From Providencia stuartii (GTDB lineage: Bacteria; Pseudomonadota; Gammaproteobacteria; Enterobacterales; Enterobacteriaceae), in contig NZ_CP119546.1 of assembly GCF_029277985.1 (NCBI RefSeq), positions 2,914,001-2,978,000 of the forward strand: a stretch of DNA of 64,000 bases. The letters are read 5' to 3'. Position 1 is the first letter of the stretch, and each line of letters starts with the position of its first letter. The notes beneath the pieces are model-generated. The model ran no database searches. It saw only the letters and a list, made by a program, of their open reading frames with translations, and had not been told where the DNA came from. A program made the translations under genes and the position numbers. Of the stretch, positions 26,826 through 35,895 are shown piece by piece.

Positions 26826-27005
26826 GCTATTTGAAGATAACCTCGCTTTTCCTATCACTATTTTTCACTACTATTTTTCACTACTATCGTCGTTTATTCA
26901 TCACGTCTTTCCCCCCTCGAAAGCACGTTACCATGCCCTATTCGATGAAACTTACAGCAATTCGATCACAGAACAAGCAATCAAACTTTTCTTACCGTTT
27001 CTTCT

Positions 27006-27034
27006 TTGACATTTCGATCCAGTAACGCTACTAT
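27006..27034 (+). promoter_or_regulatory. Promoter of the third tRNA-Asn gene
   Basis: TTGACA (27006-27011), a 17-base spacer and TACTAT (27029-27034). It is unrelated in sequence to the promoters of copies 1 and 2, although the tRNA body is the same. Confidence 0.75.
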
Positions 27035-27053
27035 TTCTCTCGCTTTAAGGAGT

Positions 27054-27129
27054 TCCTCCATAGTTCAGTCGGTAGAACGGCGGACTGTTAATCCGTATGT
27101 CGCTGGTTCGAGTCCAGCTGGAGGAGCCA
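27054..27129 (+). tRNA. tRNA-Asn (GTT), copy 3
   Basis: A 76-nt tRNA equal to copies 1 and 2 except TTCGAGT in place of TTCAAGT in the T-loop. The leader and downstream sequence are different, and I see no clear terminator after it. Confidence 0.97.
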
Positions 27130-27314
27130 ACTTAATTCACCTACCTTTAGTACACTCCCTGTTTTTTCCTTTATGATAAATCCAAATTGAAAACGCTTAT
27201 ATTTCAAGATAATTGTCAATTAGCGTAGCTATTTTATCGTTTTCGTTTTATTATTCTGCTCCGGCTTGAGCATCTTGCTCATTACTCTATTTCCCCCTTT
27301 ATGGAGCCGGTTTC

Positions 27315-28364
27315 ATGACAACTGCAACAACTTTAACGATCCGCCGCCCAGATGATTGGCATGTTCATTTTCGCGATGGTGATATGCTGAAAACTGTAGT
27401 GCCCTATACTAGTCAGTTTTTCGGTCGTGCCATTGTCATGCCAAACCTTGTCCCCCCAGTTACGACCATTGAAATGGCTAAAGCCTATCGTGAACGCATT
27501 ATGCAAGCGGTTCCTGTGGGTCATCAATTTACGCCATTAATGACTTGTTATTTAACCGATACGACGAATGCCGATGAACTCATTCGTGGTTTCCAAGAAG
27601 GGGTATTTACAGCGTGTAAGTTATACCCTGCTAATGCGACAACCAATTCAAGTCATGGTGTTTCTGATATCAAAAATATCTATTCAGCACTTGCTGCAAT
27701 GGAGCAAGTTGGCATGCCACTATTGATCCATGGTGAAGTCACTTCAAGTGATATCGATATTTTTGACCGCGAGGCGCGTTTTATCGAGCAAGTCATGGAA
27801 CCACTCAGAAAAAGGTTTCCTAAATTAAAAATTGTGTTTGAGCACATCACGACAAAAGAAGCTGCTCAATATGTACAAGAGGCAGACAATTATTTAGCTG
27901 CAACATTAACACCGCAACATTTAATGTTTAACCGTAATCACATGTTAGTGGGTGGTGTACGCCCTCACCTATATTGCTTACCTATTTTAAAGCGTAATGT
28001 GCATCAAGAAGCACTACGTGCAGCCGTTGCATCTGGTAATGAGCGCTTTTTCTTAGGGACCGATACGGCGCCTCACGTACAACATCGTAAAGAGTCATCT
28101 TGTGGTTGCGCGGGCGTATTTAATGCACCGACCGCACTCGCAGCTTATGCAACGGTATTTGAAGAACTCGGTGCACTGGCACATTTTGAAGCCTTTTGCT
28201 CATTAAATGGGCCTAAGTTCTATAATCTTCCTGTTAATGAGGGCTTTATCCAATTAACAAAAGAAAAAAATATCACTGCCTCATCGATTGATTGCGGTCA
28301 TGATAAATTGATCCCATTTCTCGCTGATGAAGATGTATCTTGGTCTGTACGCGTTGTTAGCTAA
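27315..28364 (+). CDS. pyrC: Dihydroorotase PyrC
   Basis: PyrC is the cytosolic zinc enzyme that cyclises carbamoyl-aspartate to dihydroorotate in pyrimidine synthesis. The 349-residue product carries His16 and His18 (DWHVHFRDG) as metal ligands, the lysine that becomes carbamylated at position 102 (TACKLYP), and further histidines in LIHGEV and FEHITT; the FLGTDTAPH segment holds the catalytic Asp. Length and sequence match class II enterobacterial dihydroorotase. GGAG lies eight bases before the ATG. The order pyrC then bssS recalls the E. coli neighbourhood, where dinI lies between them. Confidence 0.97.
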   Translation: MTTATTLTIRRPDDWHVHFRDGDMLKTVVPYTSQFFGRAIVMPNLVPPVTTIEMAKAYRERIMQAVPVGHQFTPLMTCYLTDTTNADELIRGFQEGVFTACKLYPANATTNSSHGVSDIKNIYSALAAMEQVGMPLLIHGEVTSSDIDIFDREARFIEQVMEPLRKRFPKLKIVFEHITTKEAAQYVQEADNYLAATLTPQHLMFNRNHMLVGGVRPHLYCLPILKRNVHQEALRAAVASGNERFFLGTDTAPHVQHRKESSCGCAGVFNAPTALAAYATVFEELGALAHFEAFCSLNGPKFYNLPVNEGFIQLTKEKNITASSIDCGHDKLIPFLADEDVSWSVRVVS

Positions 28365-28372
28365 TCATTTTG

Positions 28373-28395
28373 ACGGGAAGCTAATCACTTCCCGT
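28373..28395 (+). terminator. Hairpin after pyrC
   Basis: ACGGGAAG and CTTCCCGT form a perfect 8-bp stem around CTAATCA, eight bases after the pyrC stop. The following sequence (TAGTCTATT) is only mildly T-rich, so it may be a weak terminator or a 3' end stabiliser. Confidence 0.5.
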
Positions 28396-28576
28396 TAGTC
28401 TATTAATCCCTTTTCTGTGACTTTTTTGCATAATCTGTCATTTAGATGCAAAAAAAACGACTTTCCTCTTTTCAAATGACAAAATCCTTTTATACTAAGT
28501 GATACTCGTTATGAGTATCTCGCCCTTAGTCAGTTATCGATATGTATTTATCACGTAGTATGATTAGGAGGTGTCT

Positions 28577-28831
28577 ATGAATAGAAAAAATGATGTGATT
28601 CAAACCCACCCTGTTGTTGGTTGGGACATCAGTACCGTTGATGCCTATGATGCAATGATGCTGCGTTTGCATTATTTGCCAGAAAAAAGTGAAAATAGTG
28701 AAAGTGCTGTTGTTGACAAGACAATGTGGTTAACAACCGATGTAGCAAGGCAGCTGATTAATATTCTACAAGCCGGTATCGATAAAATAGAATCTGGTGA
28801 TTATGTAGAACCAGATTTTAAAACGCACTAG
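28577..28831 (+). CDS. bssS: Biofilm regulator BssS
   Basis: The 84-residue product matches E. coli BssS (YceP) along its length: NDVIQTHPVVGWDISTVDAYDAMMLRLHY at the N-terminus and TMWLTTDVARQLINILQAGIDKIESGDY at the C-terminus. BssS influences biofilm formation through indole and autoinducer-2 signalling in E. coli; the molecular activity is not known. The ATG at 28577 has AGGAGG five bases before it; the GTG at 28571 overlaps that ribosome site and is unlikely to be used. The gene stands alone in the + orientation, after pyrC. Confidence 0.9.
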   Translation: MNRKNDVIQTHPVVGWDISTVDAYDAMMLRLHYLPEKSENSESAVVDKTMWLTTDVARQLINILQAGIDKIESGDYVEPDFKTH

Positions 28832-29079
28832 AGAAAGTAATGGATATTCGGGTTTATCCCCAATATCCATTAGCACATTCAATGCCTTCTTATTCTTAAT
28901 TTAAATAGATTCAATCTTTATATTTAATATAGTTAATATTAATAGCATAAAATTGATAATTGTTATTTTCGATTTATTATCAAAAACAAACAAAATTAAT
29001 TATTTTTTATCATTAGTTTATTGACTTTAATATCCCTTACAATTTATTGTAATATTCTTTTCGAACAAGGATGTTCCTT

Positions 29080-29673
29080 ATGAGAATACTAGTGATTGAT
29101 GAGTGTTATTATACTCGAATTGGCATTACTGAATATTTATCATCTAATAAAAAATTAGAATTTATCAGTGTGGGGTGTATTGATGAAGCGATTAGTTGTA
29201 TTAATGACACCAAGCCGACAATAGTCCTTGTGAATTTAACTTACTATTGCCATCACTCTAATTATTGCTTATCACTAAAAAAACTTTTAACATCATCGAA
29301 TGAAACAAGGTTTTATATTTATATCAATGCCACCTACCCAATATCAGACAAGCCATTACTATTAAAGGACAACTATTTTATTATGTCTAAAAAAATCATT
29401 ATTCCTACTTTAGATAAAGTGATTAATGATTCAGAACATATCAAGGAAACAATAAAACTAACAAATAAATCAAACTCATCAATATTTACATTAAAAGAAC
29501 AGTGCATTATTAATAGTTGGATGAATGAAACACCTAATCACCTTATATCTAAAAAATTGGGGATCAGTAATAGTACGGTTTATTCACAAAAGAGGCATAT
29601 CGTCACAAAAGTGTATGTTAAAAATCGTATAGAGCTTTTCTTTATTTATAATATTTTTAAATATCTCTATTAA
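29080..29673 (+). CDS. RcsA-like LuxR-family transcriptional regulator
   Basis: The product (about 197 residues) has a receiver-like N-terminal domain and a LuxR-type helix-turn-helix near the C-terminus (FTLKEQCIINSWMNETPNHLISKKLGISNSTVYSQKRHI). The layout and the YYTRIGITEYL opening recall RcsA (CSYTRLGLTGYL), the auxiliary partner of RcsB that raises capsule synthesis. The usual phosphorylated Asp is replaced: the strand reads VLVNLTYY, so the receiver is probably not phosphorylated, as in RcsA. The gene is markedly more AT-rich than its neighbours, a sign of possible transfer or relaxed selection. I prefer the ATG at 29080, with AAGGA eight bases upstream; an in-frame ATG at 29071 overlaps the ribosome site. 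Its targets are unknown. Confidence 0.7.
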   Translation: MRILVIDECYYTRIGITEYLSSNKKLEFISVGCIDEAISCINDTKPTIVLVNLTYYCHHSNYCLSLKKLLTSSNETRFYIYINATYPISDKPLLLKDNYFIMSKKIIIPTLDKVINDSEHIKETIKLTNKSNSSIFTLKEQCIINSWMNETPNHLISKKLGISNSTVYSQKRHIVTKVYVKNRIELFFIYNIFKYLY

Positions 29674-29675
29674 AA

Positions 29676-29699
29676 AAAAGCCCTACATAGGGCTTTTTT
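29676..29699. terminator. Bidirectional intrinsic terminator between the RcsA-like gene and trhO
   Basis: AAAAAGCCC and GGGCTTTTT form a perfect 9-bp stem around TACATA, with A-runs on one side and T-runs on the other. It can end both convergent transcripts. Confidence 0.85.
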
Positions 29700-29704
29700 A
29701 AAAA

Positions 29705-30751
29705 TTAATCATCACTATTTAATAAGCCATCCTCTAAACGATGACGTGATTTATTAAATATTTTATTGCTGACTTCACGGCCTGCTCGGCGGGCACGTTG
29801 CTGCTCTTCAGGTAATTTCATTTCTTCAGTACATGCAGCGCTACAGCAGCCTTCATATTTCTCAGCACAAGATGGGCATTGGATAAATAATAAATGGCAT
29901 CCATCATTCCGACAGTTAGTATGTGAGTCACAAGGTTCACCACATTGGTGACAATGCGCTAATACTTCATCAGTGATACGCTCTCCCATGCGGTTATCGA
30001 ACACAAAGTTTTTCCCTTTGAAACGCAAAGGTAAACCCTGTTCTCTCGCTTTACGCGCATACTCAATAATACCACCTTCAACATGGTAGACGTTTTTAAA
30101 GCCATTATGCAGCATGTATGCGCTAGCTTTTTCACAACGGATCCCACCAGTACAGTACATGACAATGTTTTTATCTTTTTGTTGTTGCAACATGTCAACA
30201 GCCATTGGTAGTTGCTCTCTGAAAGTATCAGATGGCACTTCCAGTGCATTTTCGAAATGGCCTACTTCATATTCATAATGGTTGCGCATATCCACAAAAA
30301 CAGTGTTTGGATCATCAATCATCTCATTCACTTGTTCCGCTTTGAGATACTGTCCCGTCTTTGAAGCGTCAAACGAATCATCTGTAATACCATCAGCAAC
30401 CACACGATCACGAACTTTCATGCGAAGTACCCAGAAAGATTTTCCGTCATCGTCGATAGCAATGTTAAGGCGTAAGCCATCTAATTCAGGGCTAGTCTGA
30501 TAAATAAGTTCGCGTAGTGCGTCAACCTTTGATGAAGGTATGCTGATTTGCGCATTGATACCTTCTTTAGCAATATACACTCGCCCAAACACATTAAGTG
30601 CTTTGAATTTCACATACCAATCATTTCTAAACTCGACCGGATCTTGGATATTGAAATATTTATAAAAAGAAATCGTTGTTCGCGGCTCAGTCTCAGCCAA
30701 CATACGTTCTTTAAGAATTTTATTCGAAACTTGATTGTGTAACACTGGCAT
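29705..30751 (-). CDS. trhO: tRNA uridine(34) hydroxylase TrhO (YceA)
   Basis: TrhO uses O2 to hydroxylate U34 of several tRNAs at C5, the first step toward cmo5U. The 348-residue product has the N-terminal UPF0176 domain ([30 protein letters not shown]), a rhodanese domain with active-site Cys200 ([16 protein letters not shown]), and a C-terminal Cys-rich tail ([33 protein letters not shown]) that probably binds metal. It matches E. coli YceA end to end. AAGAGA precedes the ATG. A candidate small RNA or attenuator lies about 110 nt upstream on the same strand. Confidence 0.95.
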   Translation of the reverse strand: MPVLHNQVSNKILKERMLAETEPRTTISFYKYFNIQDPVEFRNDWYVKFKALNVFGRVYIAKEGINAQISIPSSKVDALRELIYQTSPELDGLRLNIAIDDDGKSFWVLRMKVRDRVVADGITDDSFDASKTGQYLKAEQVNEMIDDPNTVFVDMRNHYEYEVGHFENALEVPSDTFREQLPMAVDMLQQQKDKNIVMYCTGGIRCEKASAYMLHNGFKNVYHVEGGIIEYARKAREQGLPLRFKGKNFVFDNRMGERITDEVLAHCHQCGEPCDSHTNCRNDGCHLLFIQCPSCAEKYEGCCSAACTEEMKLPEEQQRARRAGREVSNKIFNKSRHRLEDGLLNSDD

Positions 30752-30861
30752 GGTGTTCTCTTTTCCTTTGTAACTAACTCATCGTTAAAGCTTAAAATCA
30801 GATGGTGTCCACGAAGTGTCCACACGAGCTCATTCGCCAATATTATCGCTGTTATTTTGTT

Positions 30862-30954
30862 AATAAAAAACCCCTAATGTTAAGGGGTTTTGTTTTTCAG
30901 TAATACAAAAGGGAAACTTACCGTAATAGATGAGTTTATTTCAACGTGAAATTA
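30862..30954 (-). ncRNA. Candidate small RNA or trhO leader with intrinsic terminator
   Basis: On the minus strand an extended -10 (TGTTATAAT, with TATAAT at 30961-30966) would start a transcript near 30954. About 60 nt on lies AACCCCTTAACATTAGGGGTT followed by TTTTTATT, a good intrinsic terminator; an early TTTCA-CGT-TGAAA hairpin is also present. No frame codes for protein. The roughly 90-nt product could be a free small RNA, or an attenuated leader of trhO, whose start is 111 nt further down. No -35 match is visible. I do not recognise it as a known RNA. Confidence 0.35.
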
Positions 30955-31019
30955 AGTTACATTATAACATTAAAATTTGACATTATTTACTCAATCCGAC
31001 TCATTAACATAGATCGCCT

Positions 31020-31655
31020 ATGAAATTCAAAGCGTTGCTTCTTGTTCTCTGTTTAATATTCACAGCAAAAAGTATTTCTCATCCTCATAGCTTTATCGAT
31101 ATGCAAGTAGTGCCAGATATCAAGCAACAGCAATTTATTGGCCTAACGTTTACTTGGAAAATGGATCCCATGACGTCCGCTGATATTGCTTATGAACTGA
31201 AAAATAGTAAGGAAGATGACCCTAAATGGAAAGCTCAGGCAGCAACGCTTATGGCAAATATTCTAGCTCAAGACTATTTCACCGATTTTTATTCGCAAGG
31301 CAAAAAAGTGGCCTTCCACACAATACCGAGCCATTACCAATTACGCCGTGAAGGGCTGCAACTAATTTTCTCTTTTAGCATGGTTTTGAAACAGCCTATC
31401 GCGATAAAAGGTTCAAATATCGAGTTCATGACCTATGACCCCACCTTTTTTGTCAGCATGACTTACCCCAATCAGCAATCGGTGATTGCCCCACAAGCGC
31501 TTAATGCCGCATCATGCCACCTCACCTTGCAAGAGCCTAACGTGTCTGACGAATTACGTTTCTATGCTTATTCACTTGATATTAATCAGACACCTGAAGA
31601 GGACACAACCTTAGGGCTGCAATTTGCTCAGAAGGTAAAAATACAATGCCAATAA
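31020..31655 (+). CDS. DUF1007 periplasmic metal-binding protein (ZevA-like)
   Basis: This 211-residue protein has a Sec signal (residues 1-20) directly followed by HPHSFID, the His-rich mature N-terminus typical of DUF1007 proteins and a likely metal site. The rest holds FTWKMDPMTSADI and FMTYDPTFF blocks of the same family. In Haemophilus influenzae the equivalent protein, ZevA, works with the NicO-family permease ZevB in zinc uptake. The next gene is such a permease and overlaps this one by 10 nt, so a ZevAB-like pair is likely. Whether the metal is zinc, nickel or cobalt cannot be read from the sequence. Confidence 0.8.
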   Translation: MKFKALLLVLCLIFTAKSISHPHSFIDMQVVPDIKQQQFIGLTFTWKMDPMTSADIAYELKNSKEDDPKWKAQAATLMANILAQDYFTDFYSQGKKVAFHTIPSHYQLRREGLQLIFSFSMVLKQPIAIKGSNIEFMTYDPTFFVSMTYPNQQSVIAPQALNAASCHLTLQEPNVSDELRFYAYSLDINQTPEEDTTLGLQFAQKVKIQCQ

Positions 31656-32671
31656 GTCGATTAGCTCAAGTTTTACGCCCCAAAATTGTCATCAGTCTCT
31701 TATTATTCGTAACTCTTAGCGCTGTTGCTTATCAAATTTACCAGTACTGGCCCCTTTGGTTACAAACCAGTGTTGCTTGGCAACGTCAGTTAAATCTTTC
31801 TCTGACTGAGTTATTGCAATCAACTCAACGAGCCCCTTTACAAGCAGGAAGCTTACTTGTCGCGGTCAGCTTTCTCTATGGCTTTTTACATGCGGTTGGC
31901 CCTGGCCATGGTAAATTGATTATTAGTACTTATATTGCAACACAACCAACTCGCCTAAAACAGAGTGTCCTACTCAGTTTACTGGCCTCCCTGTTACAAG
32001 GTGGTGTGGCGGTTGTCCTCGTCTCCGTTATCTTAGTCGTTTTCCAATTATCCACCCGCCACCTCAATATAGTCAGCTTATACAGTGAAAAACTCAGCTA
32101 TGCATTCGTCATCTTGCTCGGTTTTTTGTTCTGTTTAAAGGCGATTCACCAGTGGTATAAAACCACTCAAAGACGCCCAGCATCTGTATGGAAAATACAC
32201 ACAATTTCACCATCGAAACTAAGCCATGGCGCCGTTCTTAAACCGACACTTTCCACGGATGCTGTTTGCGGTTGTGGTCATCAACACGTTGTTTCAAGTA
32301 GTCAATTACAAACGAGTATACGTACACAAATCCTTGTCGTGCTCTCTATGGGGCTACGCCCTTGTTCAGGGGCGATACTTGTTTTGCTATTTTCGTCAGT
32401 AATAGGCGTTTATCTGTGGGGAGTACTTGCCGCCCTAGCGATGGCAATGGGAACAGCCTTAACGATTTGTTTAATCGCTTGTTTTGTCTATTTTATGCGT
32501 GATAGCGCAATGCGGATAACGAAAACGCGCAGTCCCCTTTTTTCGCCGTATTGGGGAATAGCGATTAGCTTATGTGCTGGGATTGTGTTTATCTTGTTAG
32601 GTGTCTTGATGTACCAAAGCTTAACACTCAATGAAGTGAGTTCACCTTTACTTACGCCTCGAATACACTGA
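31646..32671 (+). CDS. NicO-family nickel/cobalt/zinc transporter (ZevB-like)
   Basis: This 341-residue inner-membrane protein has about seven membrane segments. The NicO/RcnA signature is clear: FLYGFLHAVGPGHGKLIISTY in the second helix with its His residues, and LSMGLRPCSGAILVLLF in a later one. A central loop carries CGCGHQH, a probable metal-binding patch. Some family members export Ni2+ and Co2+ (RcnA) while ZevB assists zinc uptake; the DUF1007 partner upstream favours the ZevB type. The start ATG lies inside the end of the upstream gene, so translation is coupled. No metal-regulator gene is adjacent. Confidence 0.82.
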   Translation: MPISRLAQVLRPKIVISLLLFVTLSAVAYQIYQYWPLWLQTSVAWQRQLNLSLTELLQSTQRAPLQAGSLLVAVSFLYGFLHAVGPGHGKLIISTYIATQPTRLKQSVLLSLLASLLQGGVAVVLVSVILVVFQLSTRHLNIVSLYSEKLSYAFVILLGFLFCLKAIHQWYKTTQRRPASVWKIHTISPSKLSHGAVLKPTLSTDAVCGCGHQHVVSSSQLQTSIRTQILVVLSMGLRPCSGAILVLLFSSVIGVYLWGVLAALAMAMGTALTICLIACFVYFMRDSAMRITKTRSPLFSPYWGIAISLCAGIVFILLGVLMYQSLTLNEVSSPLLTPRIH

Positions 32672-32681
32672 GTAATATGCG

Positions 32682-32706
32682 AAAAAAAGGAGGGCTCCCC
32701 CTCCTT
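32682..32706 (-). terminator. Intrinsic terminator of the ttrBCA operon
   Basis: On the minus strand AAGGAGG and CCTCCTT form the stem around a short loop, followed by seven T. It lies about 100 nt past the ttrA stop; another 8-bp inverted repeat (TTACGATG with CATCGTAA, 32722-32746) sits between them. Confidence 0.8.
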
Positions 32707-32808
32707 GGCATCTGCCGAAGTTACGATGAGGTAGCTACATCGTAAGCGCAATGTCAACTGTCTAAACTGAATGTGACCAGAACCCTCCTCTCTGGCCACC
32801 TGTTATTT

Positions 32809-35800
32809 CTAACCAATAAGTTCAATACGAGCAGGCAATCCTTGTCTTACCGATGCTCCTGAAACCCAATCTAACCACGTGTTTGCCACTTCACGCGTTG
32901 GGTCGGCAAAACCTAGGTCATTTAGGTTGATACCTGAACCATTCGCTGCATTCATCGGCATCGGTTCCCCATCAAGAAAGTGCTGTTTCGCCCCCATTTC
33001 TTTGTGACCATAGCCATGTTCAATCGCAAGTACCCCTGGCATCACACCGTCTAATACACTGATTTGAGCTTCTACATGACCTCCTGGCGTCGTGATTTTG
33101 ACCCAATCGCCATGTTTAACCCCCATTTTTTGTGCATCATTAGGGTGAATAGCCACAAGGTTGGTCGGCTTCACATGGCGTAAGCGTTCAATCATCGTGG
33201 TAGAACTGCTCATAACATGTGATTTAAATGACATGAGTTTTAATGGCCATTCGTTTGGTGGGAAGATATTGTTGACATCCTCACCATTAGCTAAACGCGG
33301 TGGATAATAGGTTGGACATCCACTGTAACGCTCGCCTGTAATGGCATGGCGATTAACCGCAACCGTTGGGTTCCAAATCTGTAAACCTTTTTTCCATTGT
33401 GGCCCTGTCGCATCACCATCCCATGCTTTTTCATAAGGAGCAAAACGACCACCACGTGTATAGATATAGGCTACGCGTCTGATCTCTTCAGGTTTTAGTG
33501 TTTTCTCCATGGCTGGCATAATGCGTTCCACACCACTGAGCTGAATGTCTTCGCTTGCCGCTTCTGGTACAGGCTTCTCACCCAACCAAGCCATATTCGC
33601 TGCCACACGTAGATAATAATCTTCTGCACTGTTCAATGAATGTTTATTGCCATCCATATCTTCAATAACGTTATCACCAAATCCTGGAAGGTTTAGTTCT
33701 TTAGCGACCGCAATACAGAATGCTTCCATCGAAATAGGCTGACCATCCGCCGTTTTCGCGGTACGCGGCTCAACAATCGGCCAGCGAGCTGTACTTGCTT
33801 TGACCTGGACGCCAGACCAAGGAGCACTGAATCCCCAACTTTCAAAATTATGAGTATCAGGAATGATATAGTCAGCCAATGCGGTGGTTTCATTCATAAA
33901 GGCATCAATACCAATGATAAGAGGAAGATGTTTTGGATCTTTCAGTTTCTCTTCCATCACTTGACGGATCCCTGCAATACCGTAAACAGGGTTCGTCATA
34001 TTGGTGATCCACGCCTTCAATTGATAGGGATATCCCATCAGTGCCGATGCTAATTGCTCTGTTAATTGGCCTTTAGCAAACGGATACCAAGGTGCTTTCG
34101 CAGGATAAGGTGATTCACCCGCAGCGACACGAGCCTTGAATTCATCAGATTTTTCATAGACTTCGTTACTACGTGATAATACGACACCCTTTGGTTTCAC
34201 TTTACCTGCATAGCTCGCTATCTTATAACGAGGACCATCGGTTTCGCCGTTAAATTTGCCGCCACCAACAGAGACTCCCCCTTTGAGGTTTAAGTTACCA
34301 ATCAGTGCATTCAACATAATGACCGACCAAGCGGTATAAAAACCATTGCCTCCCATCATCCCACCATGGGAAATTACAGCGGCTTGACGATCATAAGAGG
34401 TCAAGGCGCGACCCAATGATTCGATCGTCTTCACAGGAACTTGGCAACGTTCGCTATACTCTTCTAGAGTCATGCGCTCAGCCGCTTCTTTTAAGCATTG
34501 GAAACTTGATTTCACAGTAACTTCACTACCATCATGTAACGTTACTTTACGCGTCACAAACAGTTGTGCATTCGTGACATCATCAGCAAGTTTTAGCTCA
34601 CCCGATGCATCCTGTACCAAGTATGCTTTTTTACTTTGTTCATCATCCGCGACTTGTCCATTCAAGTGTGAAGCAAGTAATAATTGTCCCGCTAATGGAT
34701 GTGCGTCATCAGTGATCACCAAGTGCGTCGAGTTAGTCCAACTCTTCTCCCCCGCTGCTTGCATCGATTTTTCGCTCGGCACACTCAAATAGGCCGCATT
34801 ATAACGCTCATTTTCGATGATCCAGCGGATCATTCCCATGACGAGCGCGGCATCAGTACCCGGTTGAACAGGTACCCAATGACCATGATCGTTAGCAAGT
34901 GTTGTCGTTAACGGTAATGCAGGCGCAACTACGACATAGTTAAAATTATCTCGTAAACGAGCAGACGCTAATTGGCGACCTTGACGTTTAAATGGGTTAC
35001 CTGACTGTGCTGGTGAGGTTCCAATAAATAAGGCAAAACGAACGTTATCCCAATCGGGTTTGACGTGTGCGTTTTTATCCAAATCATCCATTAATGCACC
35101 AGAACCCGCACGATAGGCTAAACCACAATAGGAGCCGTGAGCACCAAAGTTCTTGCTACCAAACGCATTTTGCGCAAAGCGTCGAATGAAACCATCTCGG
35201 CCATCATCCCCAGCATTAGTGACTAATAATTGGTTTGCTTTTGGACCTAATTTGGGTTGTGCAGGATCCAGAGGGGTTTCGAGGTCACGAATAGCACGTA
35301 GTCCATCAACATGTCCCTCTCCAAATAAATCACCGCCCTCAACCACTTCTTTAATCAGTTGCTCAAAACTAATACGTTCCCATTTACCTTCACCACGCTG
35401 ACCAACACGCTTCATTGGCTCTAGGATACGTAACGGACTCGTTAGTCCTTCCATCAACGTCGCACCACGTGCACATGCCGTTGAACGATGCTCTAAACCA
35501 CTTTCTCCCCCCATTTTGTTGAAGGCCGTTTTCAAAGGCATACCATAAGGAAAATGCTTTTCATGAGAAAGTGGATGGTATGGGTTACCTGCAATACGTA
35601 ATACTTCATTCTTTGCCGTATCAACACGTGCGCGAATACCACACTGTGTCCAACAACCGAAGCATTGTGTCATGGCAACGACTTGTTCTGGATTTTCCTT
35701 CCAGCCACCATTCGCTTGGCCTTCAGGACGTAATGAGTTGCCATTGATACGATCTAATGTCACTTTACCGGAGGTGCCATTGGCGAGGCCATCGACTGCA

Positions 35801-35895
35801 CGCTTAGCAACGTCACGGTAACCTGCACCAAACAGTGCTAATCCACCGACAACTAAACCACCTTTAAGCCATTGACGTCTTGAGAATTTAGCCAT
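32809..35895 (-). CDS. ttrA: Tetrathionate reductase molybdopterin subunit TtrA
   Basis: TtrA is the periplasmic catalytic subunit that reduces tetrathionate to thiosulfate. The 1028-residue product begins with a twin-arginine signal (SRRQWLKGG), followed by the [4Fe-4S] motif CFGCWTQCGI and then CARG, and extends through the long molybdopterin-binding region of the DMSO reductase superfamily to a C-terminal dinucleotide-binding domain (HPNDAQKMGVKHGDWVKI). I use the ATG at 35895 (MAKFSRRQW) because AGGAGAG lies eight bases upstream and the Tat motif then sits at the correct distance; the frame opens 12 codons earlier. It overlaps the end of ttrC by 8 nt and is last in ttrBCA. Confidence 0.95.
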   Translation of the reverse strand: MAKFSRRQWLKGGLVVGGLALFGAGYRDVAKRAVDGLANGTSGKVTLDRINGNSLRPEGQANGGWKENPEQVVAMTQCFGCWTQCGIRARVDTAKNEVLRIAGNPYHPLSHEKHFPYGMPLKTAFNKMGGESGLEHRSTACARGATLMEGLTSPLRILEPMKRVGQRGEGKWERISFEQLIKEVVEGGDLFGEGHVDGLRAIRDLETPLDPAQPKLGPKANQLLVTNAGDDGRDGFIRRFAQNAFGSKNFGAHGSYCGLAYRAGSGALMDDLDKNAHVKPDWDNVRFALFIGTSPAQSGNPFKRQGRQLASARLRDNFNYVVVAPALPLTTTLANDHGHWVPVQPGTDAALVMGMIRWIIENERYNAAYLSVPSEKSMQAAGEKSWTNSTHLVITDDAHPLAGQLLLASHLNGQVADDEQSKKAYLVQDASGELKLADDVTNAQLFVTRKVTLHDGSEVTVKSSFQCLKEAAERMTLEEYSERCQVPVKTIESLGRALTSYDRQAAVISHGGMMGGNGFYTAWSVIMLNALIGNLNLKGGVSVGGGKFNGETDGPRYKIASYAGKVKPKGVVLSRSNEVYEKSDEFKARVAAGESPYPAKAPWYPFAKGQLTEQLASALMGYPYQLKAWITNMTNPVYGIAGIRQVMEEKLKDPKHLPLIIGIDAFMNETTALADYIIPDTHNFESWGFSAPWSGVQVKASTARWPIVEPRTAKTADGQPISMEAFCIAVAKELNLPGFGDNVIEDMDGNKHSLNSAEDYYLRVAANMAWLGEKPVPEAASEDIQLSGVERIMPAMEKTLKPEEIRRVAYIYTRGGRFAPYEKAWDGDATGPQWKKGLQIWNPTVAVNRHAITGERYSGCPTYYPPRLANGEDVNNIFPPNEWPLKLMSFKSHVMSSSTTMIERLRHVKPTNLVAIHPNDAQKMGVKHGDWVKITTPGGHVEAQISVLDGVMPGVLAIEHGYGHKEMGAKQHFLDGEPMPMNAANGSGINLNDLGFADPTREVANTWLDWVSGASVRQGLPARIELIG

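Larger units (their letters stand above)
26685..26830 (+). repeat. tRNA-Asn cassette, direct repeat copy 2
   Basis: This is the partner of 23436-23583: same -10, leader, tRNA and terminator, with a few differences (GAACATCGC for GAACACTGC, one A/G change after the tRNA, one T fewer in the terminator tail). Confidence 0.9.

Noticed and set aside
26761..27025. Two overlapping + strand ORFs between tRNA-Asn copies 2 and 3
   Set aside because: They begin inside the tRNA or run through its terminator, lack ribosome sites and look like chance frames in pyrimidine-rich DNA.
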